Below are positions 40,513 through 49,422 of a stretch of 64,000 bases of DNA, one piece after another. Source of the stretch: Alphaproteobacteria bacterium (GTDB lineage: Bacteria; Pseudomonadota; Alphaproteobacteria; Sphingomonadales; Sphingomonadaceae); assembly GCA_030424845.1 (NCBI GenBank), contig JAUHWC010000004.1:310001-374000 (forward strand), written 5' to 3'. Below the pieces are notes generated by a model, which had not been told where the DNA came from, ran no database searches, and was given only the letters and a program-made list of their open reading frames with translations. A program made the translations under genes and the position numbers. How positions within the stretch are numbered: position 1 is the stretch's first letter; every line of letters starts with the position of its first letter.

Positions 40513-41265
40513 GTGAGCAGGAAGGCAACAACAGGGATCAGGGGCCGCATCGCGGCAGGCATTGCCTGCTCCGCGCTTGTCCTCGCGATTCCCACTGCCA
40601 GCCTCGCCTTCAACCTGATCGGTGGCGATGTTGCCGCTTCCGCGCTCAACAGCTTTGCCACCTTCACCCCTGCCGATGCCGATCCGCGTGTTGCGCAGCT
40701 TGTCGAAGCCCGCAAGACGCAGGCGCGCCTCGTGCGCTTTACTCCTGCCGGCACCAAGGGTGTGCAGGATCGCTCTGTCACCGTGGCAGTTCGTGTTGAC
40801 GATGAATCGGCGCAGGCAATCTCGGTCCGCAATGCCATCAGCATCGCGCGTGAACCCGCCGCGAAAGCGCAGGTCCGGATCGCCGGAACGCGTTACAACC
40901 TCGGCCTCGCCCGCGGTTACCGCAGCTTTGCCGAAGCACCGGCGCTTTCCGAACCGCTCAGCAGTGCGGCCATTCCCGACCTTCGCGAATTCGAACCGTC
41001 TGCCGGCGTTCGTGACGAGCCGAGCCGGTTTGCCGCCCGCATCGCGCTGGAAGAGGAACAGCGCACCGCTGCAGCAGCGCCGCGCACTCTGGACGCACTG
41101 AGCGACCAGTCGCTCGATGTGGTCGGCAGCTATCGCCTGACCAACAACCTCGATGTGCGGGCCGGCGTGCGGTACCAGCAGGATCGCGATCACCTGCGCG
41201 CCCTGCCTGATCTGGAGCAGCAGGACAGCCAGGCCGTCTACATCGGTACACAGTTCCGCTTCTGA
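40513..41265 (+). CDS. exported protein with C-terminal beta strands, unknown function
   Basis: 250 residues from the GTG at 40513. A signal peptide (IAAGIACSALVLAIPTASLA) precedes a mostly hydrophilic mature part with repeated Ala/Arg-rich segments. The end has alternating strand-like patterns, YRLTNNLDVRAGVRYQQDRD and AVYIGTQFRF, with a terminal Phe as in outer-membrane beta-barrels. An ATG at 40465 gives a 16-residue longer N-terminus, less like a signal peptide. No family recognised. Followed by an intrinsic terminator. Confidence 0.7.
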   Translation: MSRKATTGIRGRIAAGIACSALVLAIPTASLAFNLIGGDVAASALNSFATFTPADADPRVAQLVEARKTQARLVRFTPAGTKGVQDRSVTVAVRVDDESAQAISVRNAISIAREPAAKAQVRIAGTRYNLGLARGYRSFAEAPALSEPLSSAAIPDLREFEPSAGVRDEPSRFAARIALEEEQRTAAAAPRTLDALSDQSLDVVGSYRLTNNLDVRAGVRYQQDRDHLRALPDLEQQDSQAVYIGTQFRF

Positions 41266-41294
41266 TCAGCGGTCGCTTTGCCACATGCTCGGCG

Positions 41295-41320
41295 AACCCC
41301 GCCCCGGCGGGGTTTTTCTT
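41295..41320 (+). terminator. intrinsic terminator
   Basis: AACCCCGC and GCGGGGTT form the stem around a short C-rich loop, followed by TTTTTCTT. It separates the exported protein gene from phaB. Confidence 0.85.
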
Positions 41321-41388
41321 TACCCATCGCGCCTGCAATGCCTACTGTTCGGGCATTCTCTCCAACTCGATTCGGAAGGAATACAATA

Positions 41389-42111
41389 ATGGCACGCGTC
41401 GCAATCGTTACAGGCGGAACACGGGGTATCGGCAGGGCAATCTGCGAAGCCCTGAAGGAAGACGGCTTCACAGTGGTGGCCAATTATGCCGGCAACGAGG
41501 AAAAGGCGCGCGCCTTCACGGATGAGACGGGCATCCCCGCCTACAAGTGGAACGTGGGCGATCATGAGGAATGCCTGGCAGGCTGCGCCAAGGTAGCCGA
41601 AGAAGTCGGTCCGATCGACGTTGTGGTCAACAATGCCGGTATCACGCGTGACGGCACGCTGATGAAGATGAGCTATGACGACTGGACCGATGTCCTGCGC
41701 ATCAACCTTGGTGGCTGTTTCAACATGGCCAAGGCCTGTTTCCCGCACATGCGCGACCAGAAGTGGGGCCGCATCATCAATATCGGTTCCATCAACGGCC
41801 AGGCCGGCCAGTATGGCCAGGTGAACTATGCCGCCGCGAAAAGCGGCATCCACGGTTTCACCAAGGCACTGGCGCAGGAAGGCGCGCGCTACGGCATCAC
41901 CGTGAACGCCATCGCGCCCGGCTATATCGATACCGACATGGTCGCGGCCGTGCCCGAGAACGTGCTCGAGAAGATCGTTGCCCGTATCCCTGTCGGCCGC
42001 CTGGGCCATGCGGACGAGATTGCCCGCGGTGTCAGCTTCCTGGCATCGGAGGACGGCGGCTTCATCACCGGCTCTACCCTGTCGATCAACGGTGGCCAGC
42101 ACATGTATTGA
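41389..42111 (+). CDS. phaB: acetoacetyl-CoA reductase
   Basis: 240-residue short-chain dehydrogenase that reduces acetoacetyl-CoA to (R)-3-hydroxybutyryl-CoA for PHB synthesis, using NADPH. The cofactor loop is TGGTRGIG (8-15); catalytic residues are S134, Y147 and K151, and NNAG is at 81-84. YDDWTDVLRINLGGCFNM and QAGQYGQVNYAAAKSG match PhaB/PhbB closely. The ATG has a GGAAGGA ribosome site; in-frame codons upstream run through the terminator. phaA and phaC are not in the window. Confidence 0.93.
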   Translation: MARVAIVTGGTRGIGRAICEALKEDGFTVVANYAGNEEKARAFTDETGIPAYKWNVGDHEECLAGCAKVAEEVGPIDVVVNNAGITRDGTLMKMSYDDWTDVLRINLGGCFNMAKACFPHMRDQKWGRIINIGSINGQAGQYGQVNYAAAKSGIHGFTKALAQEGARYGITVNAIAPGYIDTDMVAAVPENVLEKIVARIPVGRLGHADEIARGVSFLASEDGGFITGSTLSINGGQHMY

Positions 42112-42224
42112 GCTTGCCTGGGAACCGGCACTCCCCGAAGGGGGAGGCCGGTGCCTCGTGGCGCATTGCAGCCAACCCCAGAAAATCGTGTATCCCGCGC
42201 GCTGCAATGGCTAGGGATGCGCGC

Positions 42225-42476
42225 ATGAGCGAAATCTACCATCCGCCTCGCAAGCATTCCGTCGAAATTGCAGGACACAAGACCTCCATCAGCCTGGAAC
42301 CGCTCTTCTGGGAAATGCTCAATGCCCGCGCGCAGGAAGAAGGCGTTCCGGTAAACGCCCTGATTGCCCGCATCGATGCCGAGCGGATCGAAGCCGACAA
42401 TCCACCGGGCCTCGCCAGCGCCATCAGGGTCTGGCTCGTGGCGCAATTCATCGAGTGGAATGAGGCGGATGCATGA
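42225..42476 (+). CDS. ribbon-helix-helix domain protein
   Basis: 83 residues. The HSVEIAGHKTSISLEPLFWE segment is the beta strand and first helix of the PF13467-type ribbon-helix-helix proteins, and VPVNALIARID the second helix; the C-terminus SAIRVWLVAQFIEW is hydrophobic helical. These alphaproteobacterial proteins are assumed DNA-binding but lack known targets. The ATG at 42225 has AGGGA upstream. An inverted repeat (CATTGCAGC at 42164, GCTGCAATG at 42201) immediately precedes it. Confidence 0.82.
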   Translation: MSEIYHPPRKHSVEIAGHKTSISLEPLFWEMLNARAQEEGVPVNALIARIDAERIEADNPPGLASAIRVWLVAQFIEWNEADA

Positions 42477-42485
42477 CAATGGGCA

Positions 42486-42513
42486 TTGACCGGTTACGTC
42501 TTGCCCCTAATGT
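42486..42513 (+). promoter_or_regulatory. promoter of galU
   Basis: TTGACC (42486-42491), 16 bases, TAATGT (42508-42513). The predicted start falls at about 42520, the A of the galU ATG, suggesting a leaderless mRNA. No ribosome site is seen before the ATG, which fits. Confidence 0.4.
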
Positions 42514-42519
42514 TTTTGC

Positions 42520-43401
42520 ATGAGCGAAAAGAAACCGATCCGCAAAGCCGTGTTCCCCGTTGCCGGGCTTGGCACCCGTTTCCTTCCCGCCACCAAGGCG
42601 ATCCCCAAGGAACTGTTGCCGATCGTCGACCGCCCGCTGATCCAGTATGCGGTGGATGAAGCGCGGGAGGCGGGGATCGAACAGATGATCTTCGTAACCG
42701 GCCGCGGCAAGACAGCGATCGTCGAACATTTCGATGTCGCCTACGAGCTCGAGACCACGATGAACGAGCGCGGCAAGTCGCTCGACGTGCTCGAACCCAC
42801 CCGCGCCACGCCCGGGGACATCATAACCGTGCGCCAGCAGGTGCCGATGGGCCTTGGCCACGCGATCTGGTGCGCCCGCGCCATCGTCGGCGATGAACCC
42901 TTCGCCATCATGCTGCCTGACGAACTCATGGTCGGCGCCCCCGGCAAAGGCTGCATGAAGCAGATGGTGGATGCCTATAATGAAGTGGGCGGGAACCTGA
43001 TCTCGGTCCTGGAAGTCCCGCATGAGGAGGTCTCCAGCTACGGCGTGATCGATCCGGGTGCGACAAGCGGCGCATTGACCGAGGTGAAAGGCCTGGTCGA
43101 GAAACCACCCGTGGCCGAGGCGCCCTCCAACAAGATCATATCCGGCCGTTACATCCTGCAACCCGAAGTCATGCGCACGCTGGAAACGCAGGGCAAGGGC
43201 GCCGGGGGCGAGATCCAGTTGACCGATGCGATGGCCCGGATGATCGGCAACCAGCCGTTCCACGCCGTGACCTTCGATGGCCGGCGCTTCGATTGCGGCA
43301 GCAAGACAGGGTTCGTGGAAGCAACGCTTGCCTTGGCGCTGGAACGCGAGGACATGGGCGCGGAGGTTCGCGCGGTGGCGGAGCGGCTTCTGCGGGGCTG
43401 A
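42520..43401 (+). CDS. galU: UTP-glucose-1-phosphate uridylyltransferase
   Basis: 293 residues; makes UDP-glucose for surface polysaccharides. Nucleotide-binding start PVAGLGTRFLPATKAIPKE, then LPIVDRPLIQYAVDEA, the EFVTGRGK-type segment (IFVTGRGKTAIVEHF), and ILQPEVM with GEIQLTDAMARM, all typical GalU. Length is normal. Apparently leaderless; ends before a strong bidirectional terminator. Confidence 0.96.
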   Translation: MSEKKPIRKAVFPVAGLGTRFLPATKAIPKELLPIVDRPLIQYAVDEAREAGIEQMIFVTGRGKTAIVEHFDVAYELETTMNERGKSLDVLEPTRATPGDIITVRQQVPMGLGHAIWCARAIVGDEPFAIMLPDELMVGAPGKGCMKQMVDAYNEVGGNLISVLEVPHEEVSSYGVIDPGATSGALTEVKGLVEKPPVAEAPSNKIISGRYILQPEVMRTLETQGKGAGGEIQLTDAMARMIGNQPFHAVTFDGRRFDCGSKTGFVEATLALALEREDMGAEVRAVAERLLRG

Positions 43402-43427
43402 TCAGGGCGCGGGAAGAGACCGGCAGA

Positions 43428-43466
43428 CATGAAAAAGGCGGCAGTTACCCTGCCGCCTTTTTCATG
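43428..43466. terminator. bidirectional intrinsic terminator
   Basis: A perfect 17-bp inverted repeat: the left arm (43428-43444) begins CATGAAAAAGG and the right arm (43450-43466) ends CCTTTTTCATG, around a five-base loop. Runs of A and T on the two sides fit termination of both galU and the convergent M23 peptidase gene. Confidence 0.88.
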
Positions 43467-43484
43467 CCCGCTATTGCTGCGGGC

Positions 43485-44171
43485 TTATTCTTCGGGGCCG
43501 CCCTGTGCACCGGCGCCTTCGTCAAGCGAGGCATACTGCGGCACCATGTAGGGAATGGGATCGACCGGTTCGCCATCGACGCGCACTTCATAGTGCAGGT
43601 GCGGCCCGGTGGAACGGCCGGTGGAGCCGATATAGCCGATCAGGTCACCCTTGCGGACCGTTTCACCTTCCTGAACCGTATAGGAAGAGAGGTGGGCATA
43701 GCGGGTCTGGAGATCGGCGCCATGCTCGAGCTGGACGTAGTTGCCATAGGACCCGAACCATTCGGCACGGCCCACGCGGCCATCGGCCGTGGCGTAGACA
43801 GGGGTGCCTTGGGCAGCAGCCAGGTCCACACCATTATGCTGGCGGCGCTGGCGCAGGATCGGGTGGTTGCGCATGCCGTAACCGCTGGTGAGTCGCACGC
43901 CTTCGACCGGCATGCGCGACGGGACGGAAACCGAAATGCGCGGGGCTGCGGCAATTTCGCCACTGGCGGTAATGCGGCCACCATCGTCAAGCGCTTCCCA
44001 GCTGGCGAACAGCTCGCCGAATTCCTCGTCCGCGACAGAAGCGGCGCTTTCGGCACGTTCGACGGCACTGGTGATCTGGGTGGAGGCGGGCGCTGTAGCC
44101 TCCTTCGCGAAAGCGGGGTTTGCCGTGAAGGCAAGTGCGGCGGCGACACCGAGGACAGACTTGGTGATCAT
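43485..44171 (-). CDS. M23-family metallopeptidase (LytM-like)
   Basis: 228 residues with a signal peptide (GVAAALAFTANPAFA). The C-terminal LytM domain has zinc ligands H112 and D116 (QHNGVDLA) and the HLHYE pair H191/H193, with the GYGMRNHPI and GTPVYATADGRV strands. All ligands of an active peptidase are there, so it is probably a periplasmic peptidoglycan endopeptidase; alternatively an amidase activator. The middle segment is short and lacks a coiled coil. Confidence 0.9.
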   Translation of the reverse strand: MITKSVLGVAAALAFTANPAFAKEATAPASTQITSAVERAESAASVADEEFGELFASWEALDDGGRITASGEIAAAPRISVSVPSRMPVEGVRLTSGYGMRNHPILRQRRQHNGVDLAAAQGTPVYATADGRVGRAEWFGSYGNYVQLEHGADLQTRYAHLSSYTVQEGETVRKGDLIGYIGSTGRSTGPHLHYEVRVDGEPVDPIPYMVPQYASLDEGAGAQGGPEE

Positions 44172-44325
44172 GTGATCCCTTTTGTTTTCAACGCCTTGCA
44201 GCGCCTGTTCTGTTTTCGCCGGACCCCAAATTGCCCTCTGATCGGGCCTCCCGTCCGAGACTTTGTGACCGAACGGGAACCGTTTCCCGTCTGGCCGATT
44301 ACAGGGGTAAGTGGGGGAAGGTTAA

Positions 44326-45114
44326 TTAGGCAAGCGCCTCATAGGCCTGGCGCGACAAACCGGCTGCAAGACGCGCCGAGTCGTTGAATGGAGGCTTCAG
44401 AGCCCCCCTGAAGTGCCTTTTGACCAGCATTTGCCAGTGATTTTCGGCGGATTCTCCGCGCCTGCGGCAGATTTCGCGAAAATGGGTTGATCCCGCACGG
44501 ACGTGGCGGATTTCGTCGTCAAGGATTCGTTTGAGGATTCGCGCACCGTTTTCATCACCCTGTGCGCGCACCCTCTCCAGCGTGGTCGGCGTGACATCCA
44601 GCCCGCGCGCTTCCAGCACCATGGGCACGATGGCGAGGCGCGCCGCGACATCGCCAGCGGTTTCCTGCGCCGCGCTCCACAAGCCGTCATGCGCCGGAAG
44701 GTCTGTGTAGCTTGCCCCCATCTGGTTGAGCTTGCGTTCGATGAGCGCGAAATGCATCGCCTCGTCCGCAGCAACGGCCAGGAAATCGGCGATGAAGGCC
44801 GCTCCCATCTCCGCACCGAAGCGCCCGACGATATCGAGCGCCAGGTCGATGGCGACGAATTCGATATGGGCGAGGGAATGCCACAGGGCGATGCGGTTCC
44901 TTTCCGATCCACCGCGCCCGCGCTTGGGCATTTGCCCGGGATGCAACAGCTCCAGACGGTCCGGCCACGCAGGCCTGTCGGGCATGGCGACGGTAAAGCT
45001 GGCGGGCAGGCGGCCCTTGCGCCATTCGCGCACCAGCCGCCTGGTGGCCATCACCTTGTTTCGCGGTTCTGCAGTCAGCAGCGCATCGCGAATGGCTGTC
45101 GAGAGATCTGCCAT
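44326..45114 (-). CDS. ferritin-like DUF455 protein
   Basis: 262 residues. The helical core has Glu/His patterns of ferritin-like di-iron folds: LAHIEFVAIDLALDIVGRF, AVAADEAMHFALIERKL, and DDEIRHVRAGSTHF. The family often includes a tRNA-modifying MiaE-like branch, but DUF455 proteins are functionally unassigned. It is followed by the M23 gene and preceded by bcp and glnE on the same strand. Confidence 0.85.
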   Translation of the reverse strand: MADLSTAIRDALLTAEPRNKVMATRRLVREWRKGRLPASFTVAMPDRPAWPDRLELLHPGQMPKRGRGGSERNRIALWHSLAHIEFVAIDLALDIVGRFGAEMGAAFIADFLAVAADEAMHFALIERKLNQMGASYTDLPAHDGLWSAAQETAGDVAARLAIVPMVLEARGLDVTPTTLERVRAQGDENGARILKRILDDEIRHVRAGSTHFREICRRRGESAENHWQMLVKRHFRGALKPPFNDSARLAAGLSRQAYEALA

Positions 45115-45129
45115 CGCCGAACCCGCGTC

Positions 45130-45606
45130 CTACAGCGCCTTGGCGGCTTCCAGCACCTCGGCAGCGTGGCCCTTGACCTTCACCTTGCGCCAGACCTGCG
45201 CGATCTTGCCATCCGCATCGACGAGGAAGGTGGTCCGTTCCATGCCCATGTAGCTTCGACCATACATGGACTTTTCAACCCAGATGCCCAGCGCATCGGC
45301 CAGCCCGTCCTCCTCCGGATCCGTGGCGAGTGGTGCCTTCAATGCGTGCTTGGCGATGAAGTTCTGGTGCTTCTTGGCCGAATCCTTGCTGATGCCCAGC
45401 AGGCTGGTGCCGGCGGCACTGAACTCGTCCACCAGCGCGGAGAAGTCGATGTTCTCGGTCGTGCAGCCGGGGGTGTTGTCCTTGGGATAGAAGAACAGCA
45501 CCAGCTTGCCGCCCTTGAAATCGGAAGGCTTCACACTGCCGCCATCCGGCGTCTCCATCGCTACATCGGGAACGGCATCTCCAACATCAGGGCGGTTGCT
45601 CATCAA
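45130..45606 (-). CDS. bcp: thiol peroxidase (peroxiredoxin), Bcp/PrxQ type
   Basis: 158 residues, thioredoxin-fold peroxidase. The peroxidatic Cys is C48 in PKDNTPGCTTENIDFS. E. coli Bcp has a resolving Cys five residues later; here that position is Ile, so resolution must come from elsewhere or from a partner thiol. Four-base overlap with the glnE gene, so co-transcribed. Confidence 0.93.
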   Translation of the reverse strand: MMSNRPDVGDAVPDVAMETPDGGSVKPSDFKGGKLVLFFYPKDNTPGCTTENIDFSALVDEFSAAGTSLLGISKDSAKKHQNFIAKHALKAPLATDPEEDGLADALGIWVEKSMYGRSYMGMERTTFLVDADGKIAQVWRKVKVKGHAAEVLEAAKAL

Positions 45607-48257
45607 TCTATCTCCAGTTTCTCGTCAAAATGGCGCTGCCATTGTTCGGCCACCGCTTCGCGAGCCTGTGCGAGGCGAGCCAGCAGCGCATCCATGTCGG
45701 TTTGGCCACAGGCACGGGCGAGCGCAATACGGGCGGCAGGCGGTGGCAAGTCGCTTTCCGGCGCGAGCAGGCGGGCAGCGATCAGCAAGCGCGCCATTGC
45801 CGAGAAATGATCCACGAAGCCGCTGGGCAGGTGGCCGGCCTCGGACAGCTGGGCAATGGCTTGCTCGATCTGCGGGGTAAGGGCGATATTCTCGCGCAAT
45901 TGCAGGAAGTGGACGAGGAATTCGCAATCCACCAGGCCGCCACGCAGCAGCTTCACATCCAGCGGCCCGCGAGCCGGCTTGTGCTTGGCCATTTCCCCGC
46001 GCATCTTGAGCACATCCTGCTTGAGCGCCCCGGCCTCGCGCTTGGTTTCCAGCACCTGGCGAATGATGCCCTGCAACTTCTCTCGCGCCTGGAGAGAGCC
46101 GTAGATCGGGCGAGCCCGGCACAGAGCCATATGCTCCCACGTCCAGGCATCCTCGCACTGGTACTGGGCGAAACTCTCCACGCTGACGGCCAAGGGCCCC
46201 TGGTTGCCTTGCGGGCGCAGGCGGGTGTCGATCTCATACAGCGCGCCTTCGGCGGTCGGCACGCTCATCGCCGCCGTGACCCGGGTGGCGAGGCGGTTGA
46301 AGTAGAGCGATGTCGTCAGCGGCCGGTCACCGTCCGATTCGGAACCGATGGCACCGTCGAACAGGTAGACGACGTCGAGGTCCGACGCATGGGTCAGCGC
46401 CCCGCCGCCCAGGCGGCCGAGGCCGAGCACCAGCAATTCGCCCCCTTCGATCCGGCCGTGCTTGCTGGCAAATTCCGCACAGGCGGCCTTGGCTGCCGTC
46501 TCCAGCGCGGCTTCGGCCACGCGGCACGCCCCTTCGGCGATATCCAGCGGATCCTGCTTGCCTTCCACCAGTTGCACGCCAAGCGCGAAACGCTCCTCGC
46601 CCACCACCTGGCGGATATGGTCGAGCCGCGCCTCGTAAATGTCGTCCTCGCATGCCGCCATGCGCGCCGCCAGCGTCGCGACATCCTCGGGCAGGTCGAA
46701 GGCACTGGAATCGATCAGCGCATCGAGCAGGTCTGCACGCCGCGCCAGCGCATCCGCCAGGGGCGGAGCGATGGTGAGGATGCGCAGGACCTGGCCGAGC
46801 AGGCCGGGTCGCTGTTCGAACAGGCGAAACAGGTTAATTGCAGTCGGCAAGCGTGCCAATAAGGTTTCCCAGCGCGCGGTGGCACGATCCGGATCGGTGG
46901 CATTGGACAGCGCCTCGCACAGATCGGGCGCGATGGCATCGAAGGCAAGCTGCGCCTCGTGCCCCTTGAGCGCGCGGATCGTCTCCTTCCAATGTGCCGC
47001 TTTCTGCGCAAAGTCCTCCGGCAAGGGGACAGGTCCGTCAGCCGAGGCGCCCACGGTTTCGGCATCATCGCCCAGGAGGCTGTCGTACCGGTCCGCCACT
47101 GCGCCGCAGACCTGCTGCAGTTCGGCAAGCAGCGCCGCCCCGTCAGGCAAGCCATCAAGCCGCGCGACATTGTCCAGCGCTTCGGCCTTGAGCGGCAATT
47201 CATGGGTCTGTTGGTCGTTGACCATCTGCAACCGGTGTTCGACCTGTCGCAGCCGGTCATAGGCTTCACCCAGCACACGGGCATCCTCGGCAGCAACGAT
47301 GCCTTCCGCGGCCAGAGCATCGAGAGCTGCGCGGGTGCCTTTCTTGCGCAGGCCCGGCAATCGCCCGCCATAGATCAACTGGTGTGTCTGGGCGAAGAAT
47401 TCGACTTCGCGGATACCCCCGCGGCCCTTCTTCACGTCAAAGCCCGGCGCCGGCACACGCGGGCCGGAAAAGGCCTGCCGGATGCGTGATGTCAGCCGCC
47501 GGATTTCCTCGATCGCGGTGAAATCGAGGTTCTTGCGCCAGATGAAGGGGCGCAACTGTTCGAGGAAGGCCTCGCCCGCCGCTATGTCTCCGCCGGCAGC
47601 GCGTGCGCGGATGTAAGCTGCCCGCTCCCACGCCAGCGCGGAGGATTCGTAATGGCTGAGCGCTGCCGAGAAGCTGATCGCCAAGGGGCTGACTTCGGAT
47701 GCCGGGCGCAAGCGCAGGTCCACCCGGAATACATAGCCATCGCCGGTCTGGTGCGAGAGCAGTTCGACCAGCTGGCGGGCATAGCGCTGCGCGGCCTCTC
47801 CCGGATCGTCCCGCTCGCGCCGCGGCAGGGTTGCCGGGTCGAACAGCAGGATCGGGTCAATGTCCGAACTGTAGTTGAGCTCGCCTGCCCCCTGCTTGCC
47901 AAGCGCGATCGCGGCAAGGCCCGCCGGCTCCGCATCCGGCACGCGCCGCGTGATGACATGGGCGATGGCCTTGTCGAGCGCCCGGTCTGCGCAGGCTGAC
48001 AACTCGCCCGTCACCTTGAGCAGGGGGAAATGCCCTGCAAGGTCACCGATACCCAGCACCAGCGCCAGCCCCACCCGCTCGCGCCGCAGGGCCACGCCAA
48101 GATCCTCGTTCTCGGTCGCCAGCGCCATTGCCAGCGCTTCGTCCGCTTTCCCCTCGGCCAGCAATCCGGCGAGGTCGGGAAAGCGTTGCAGGGCGAGCGC
48201 CAGGAAGGGCGAATGATCGCGTGCGCGCTGCAGGGCGTGTGTCCAGTCCGCTGTCAT
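45603..48257 (-). CDS. glnE: bifunctional glutamine synthetase adenylyltransferase/deadenylase
   Basis: 884 residues; adenylylates and deadenylylates glutamine synthetase according to nitrogen status. Two nucleotidyltransferase domains are seen: GAGELNYSSDIDPILLFD (metal Asp 132 and 134; deadenylase half) and LGGGALTHASDLDVVYLFD (626 and 628; adenylyltransferase half), with the helical GlnE middle between them. The ATG at 48257 (MTADWTHALQ) is used; the frame is open upstream through a Pro/Arg-rich extension that overlaps the agmatine deiminase start. Confidence 0.94.
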   Translation of the reverse strand: MTADWTHALQRARDHSPFLALALQRFPDLAGLLAEGKADEALAMALATENEDLGVALRRERVGLALVLGIGDLAGHFPLLKVTGELSACADRALDKAIAHVITRRVPDAEPAGLAAIALGKQGAGELNYSSDIDPILLFDPATLPRRERDDPGEAAQRYARQLVELLSHQTGDGYVFRVDLRLRPASEVSPLAISFSAALSHYESSALAWERAAYIRARAAGGDIAAGEAFLEQLRPFIWRKNLDFTAIEEIRRLTSRIRQAFSGPRVPAPGFDVKKGRGGIREVEFFAQTHQLIYGGRLPGLRKKGTRAALDALAAEGIVAAEDARVLGEAYDRLRQVEHRLQMVNDQQTHELPLKAEALDNVARLDGLPDGAALLAELQQVCGAVADRYDSLLGDDAETVGASADGPVPLPEDFAQKAAHWKETIRALKGHEAQLAFDAIAPDLCEALSNATDPDRATARWETLLARLPTAINLFRLFEQRPGLLGQVLRILTIAPPLADALARRADLLDALIDSSAFDLPEDVATLAARMAACEDDIYEARLDHIRQVVGEERFALGVQLVEGKQDPLDIAEGACRVAEAALETAAKAACAEFASKHGRIEGGELLVLGLGRLGGGALTHASDLDVVYLFDGAIGSESDGDRPLTTSLYFNRLATRVTAAMSVPTAEGALYEIDTRLRPQGNQGPLAVSVESFAQYQCEDAWTWEHMALCRARPIYGSLQAREKLQGIIRQVLETKREAGALKQDVLKMRGEMAKHKPARGPLDVKLLRGGLVDCEFLVHFLQLRENIALTPQIEQAIAQLSEAGHLPSGFVDHFSAMARLLIAARLLAPESDLPPPAARIALARACGQTDMDALLARLAQAREAVAEQWQRHFDEKLEID

Positions 48258-48385
48258 GCACGCAGCACTGCATGGCAATTGCGCGCGGGGCAAGGGCCAC
48301 GCTTGCCCAAGCGCCGCGCCTTTGCCAGATGGCACGTCAGATCGAGTCGCCTCCCGGCTCGCAAGACCGAGGAATACCGGACGCC

Positions 48386-49372
48386 ATGACCTATCTGATG
48401 CCCGCGGAATGGGCCGAACAGCAGTGGATATGGATCGGCTTTCCGGCCGCGGCAGACCTGTGGGAGGATGATCTCGAACCTGCACAGGAGCAGGTGGCCG
48501 CCTTTGCCAATGCCATCGCCGAAACCGGCCAGGAAGTGCGGCTGGTGGTGCGCGATGAGGAGAGCGAGGCGCAGGCACGCGCGCTGGCGCATCCCTCCAT
48601 CATCTTCGAACGCCACCCCTATGGCGATATCTGGCTGCGCGACACCGGCCCGCTGGTGCTGCTCGACTATAACGGCGCGCGCGCCGCGCAGCGCTTCGGC
48701 TTCAATGGCTGGGGCGGCAAGTACCTGCTCGACGGCGACCAGGAAACAGGTGCATCCATGGTCGCGGCAGGAGACCTCGCGGATCGCGGCAAGGCAGACT
48801 GGGTGCTGGAAGGCGGCGCGATCGACAGTGACGGCACGGGTCTTGTCGCGACCACCGAGCAGTGCCTGCTGAACCCCAACCGCAACCCGCAACTGTCGCG
48901 CGATGACATCGCCATGCGGCTGGGGCGGGACCTCGGCTTCGAACGCATCCTGTGGCTGGGCAACGGCCTGCTGGGCGATCACACCGATGGCCATGTCGAC
49001 AACCTTGCCCGCTTCGTGGCTCCCGGAAAGATCGCCATTCCCGAGGCAATCCTGCCCGGCGATCCCAATGCGCAAACCTATGACGATGCGGCCGCTCGCG
49101 CCGAAGCCTTCGGCCTCGAGGTTGCCCGCATCCCCTCGCCCGGGCCGATGGGTGCAGGCGATGATGTGGAGCCTGCCAGCTACATGAATTTCGTGATCGC
49201 CAATGGCGTGGTGGTGGTGCCCATCTATGGTTCGGAAATGGACGATGCCGCCGTGGAAGCCATCGGCAGGCTGTTCCCCGGCAGGAGGGCCGTGGGCCTG
49301 ATGGCCGATGCCGTGCTGACCGGCGGTGGCAGCTTCCATTGTTGCAGCCAGCACGTTCCCAAGGCGGGCTGA
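48386..49372 (+). CDS. aguA: agmatine deiminase
   Basis: 328 residues of the guanidino-modifying fold (agmatine to N-carbamoylputrescine; first step of the arginine-decarboxylase polyamine route). Family motifs: YLMPAEWAEQQWIWIGFP, DIWLRDTGPLVL, the substrate-binding GNGLLGDHTDGHVDN, and GGGSFHCCSQ with catalytic C319. The ATG at 48386 matches the usual N-terminus. No carbamoylputrescine amidase (AguB) lies next to it in the window. Divergent from glnE. Confidence 0.9.
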   Translation: MTYLMPAEWAEQQWIWIGFPAAADLWEDDLEPAQEQVAAFANAIAETGQEVRLVVRDEESEAQARALAHPSIIFERHPYGDIWLRDTGPLVLLDYNGARAAQRFGFNGWGGKYLLDGDQETGASMVAAGDLADRGKADWVLEGGAIDSDGTGLVATTEQCLLNPNRNPQLSRDDIAMRLGRDLGFERILWLGNGLLGDHTDGHVDNLARFVAPGKIAIPEAILPGDPNAQTYDDAAARAEAFGLEVARIPSPGPMGAGDDVEPASYMNFVIANGVVVVPIYGSEMDDAAVEAIGRLFPGRRAVGLMADAVLTGGGSFHCCSQHVPKAG

Positions 49373-49382
49373 AAGGCAAACC

Positions 49383-49397
49383 TTAACGCTTCGTTAG
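49383..49397 (+). promoter_or_regulatory. possible CtrA-like motif
   Basis: TTAA (49383-49386), 7 bases, TTAG (49394-49397): seven of eight positions of the alphaproteobacterial CtrA consensus TTAA-N7-TTAA. It lies 25 bases before a 40-codon ORF. Weak evidence on its own. Confidence 0.2.
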
Positions 49398-49422
49398 GAC
49401 TTTCGGGCGCAAAAGGCGTGGC

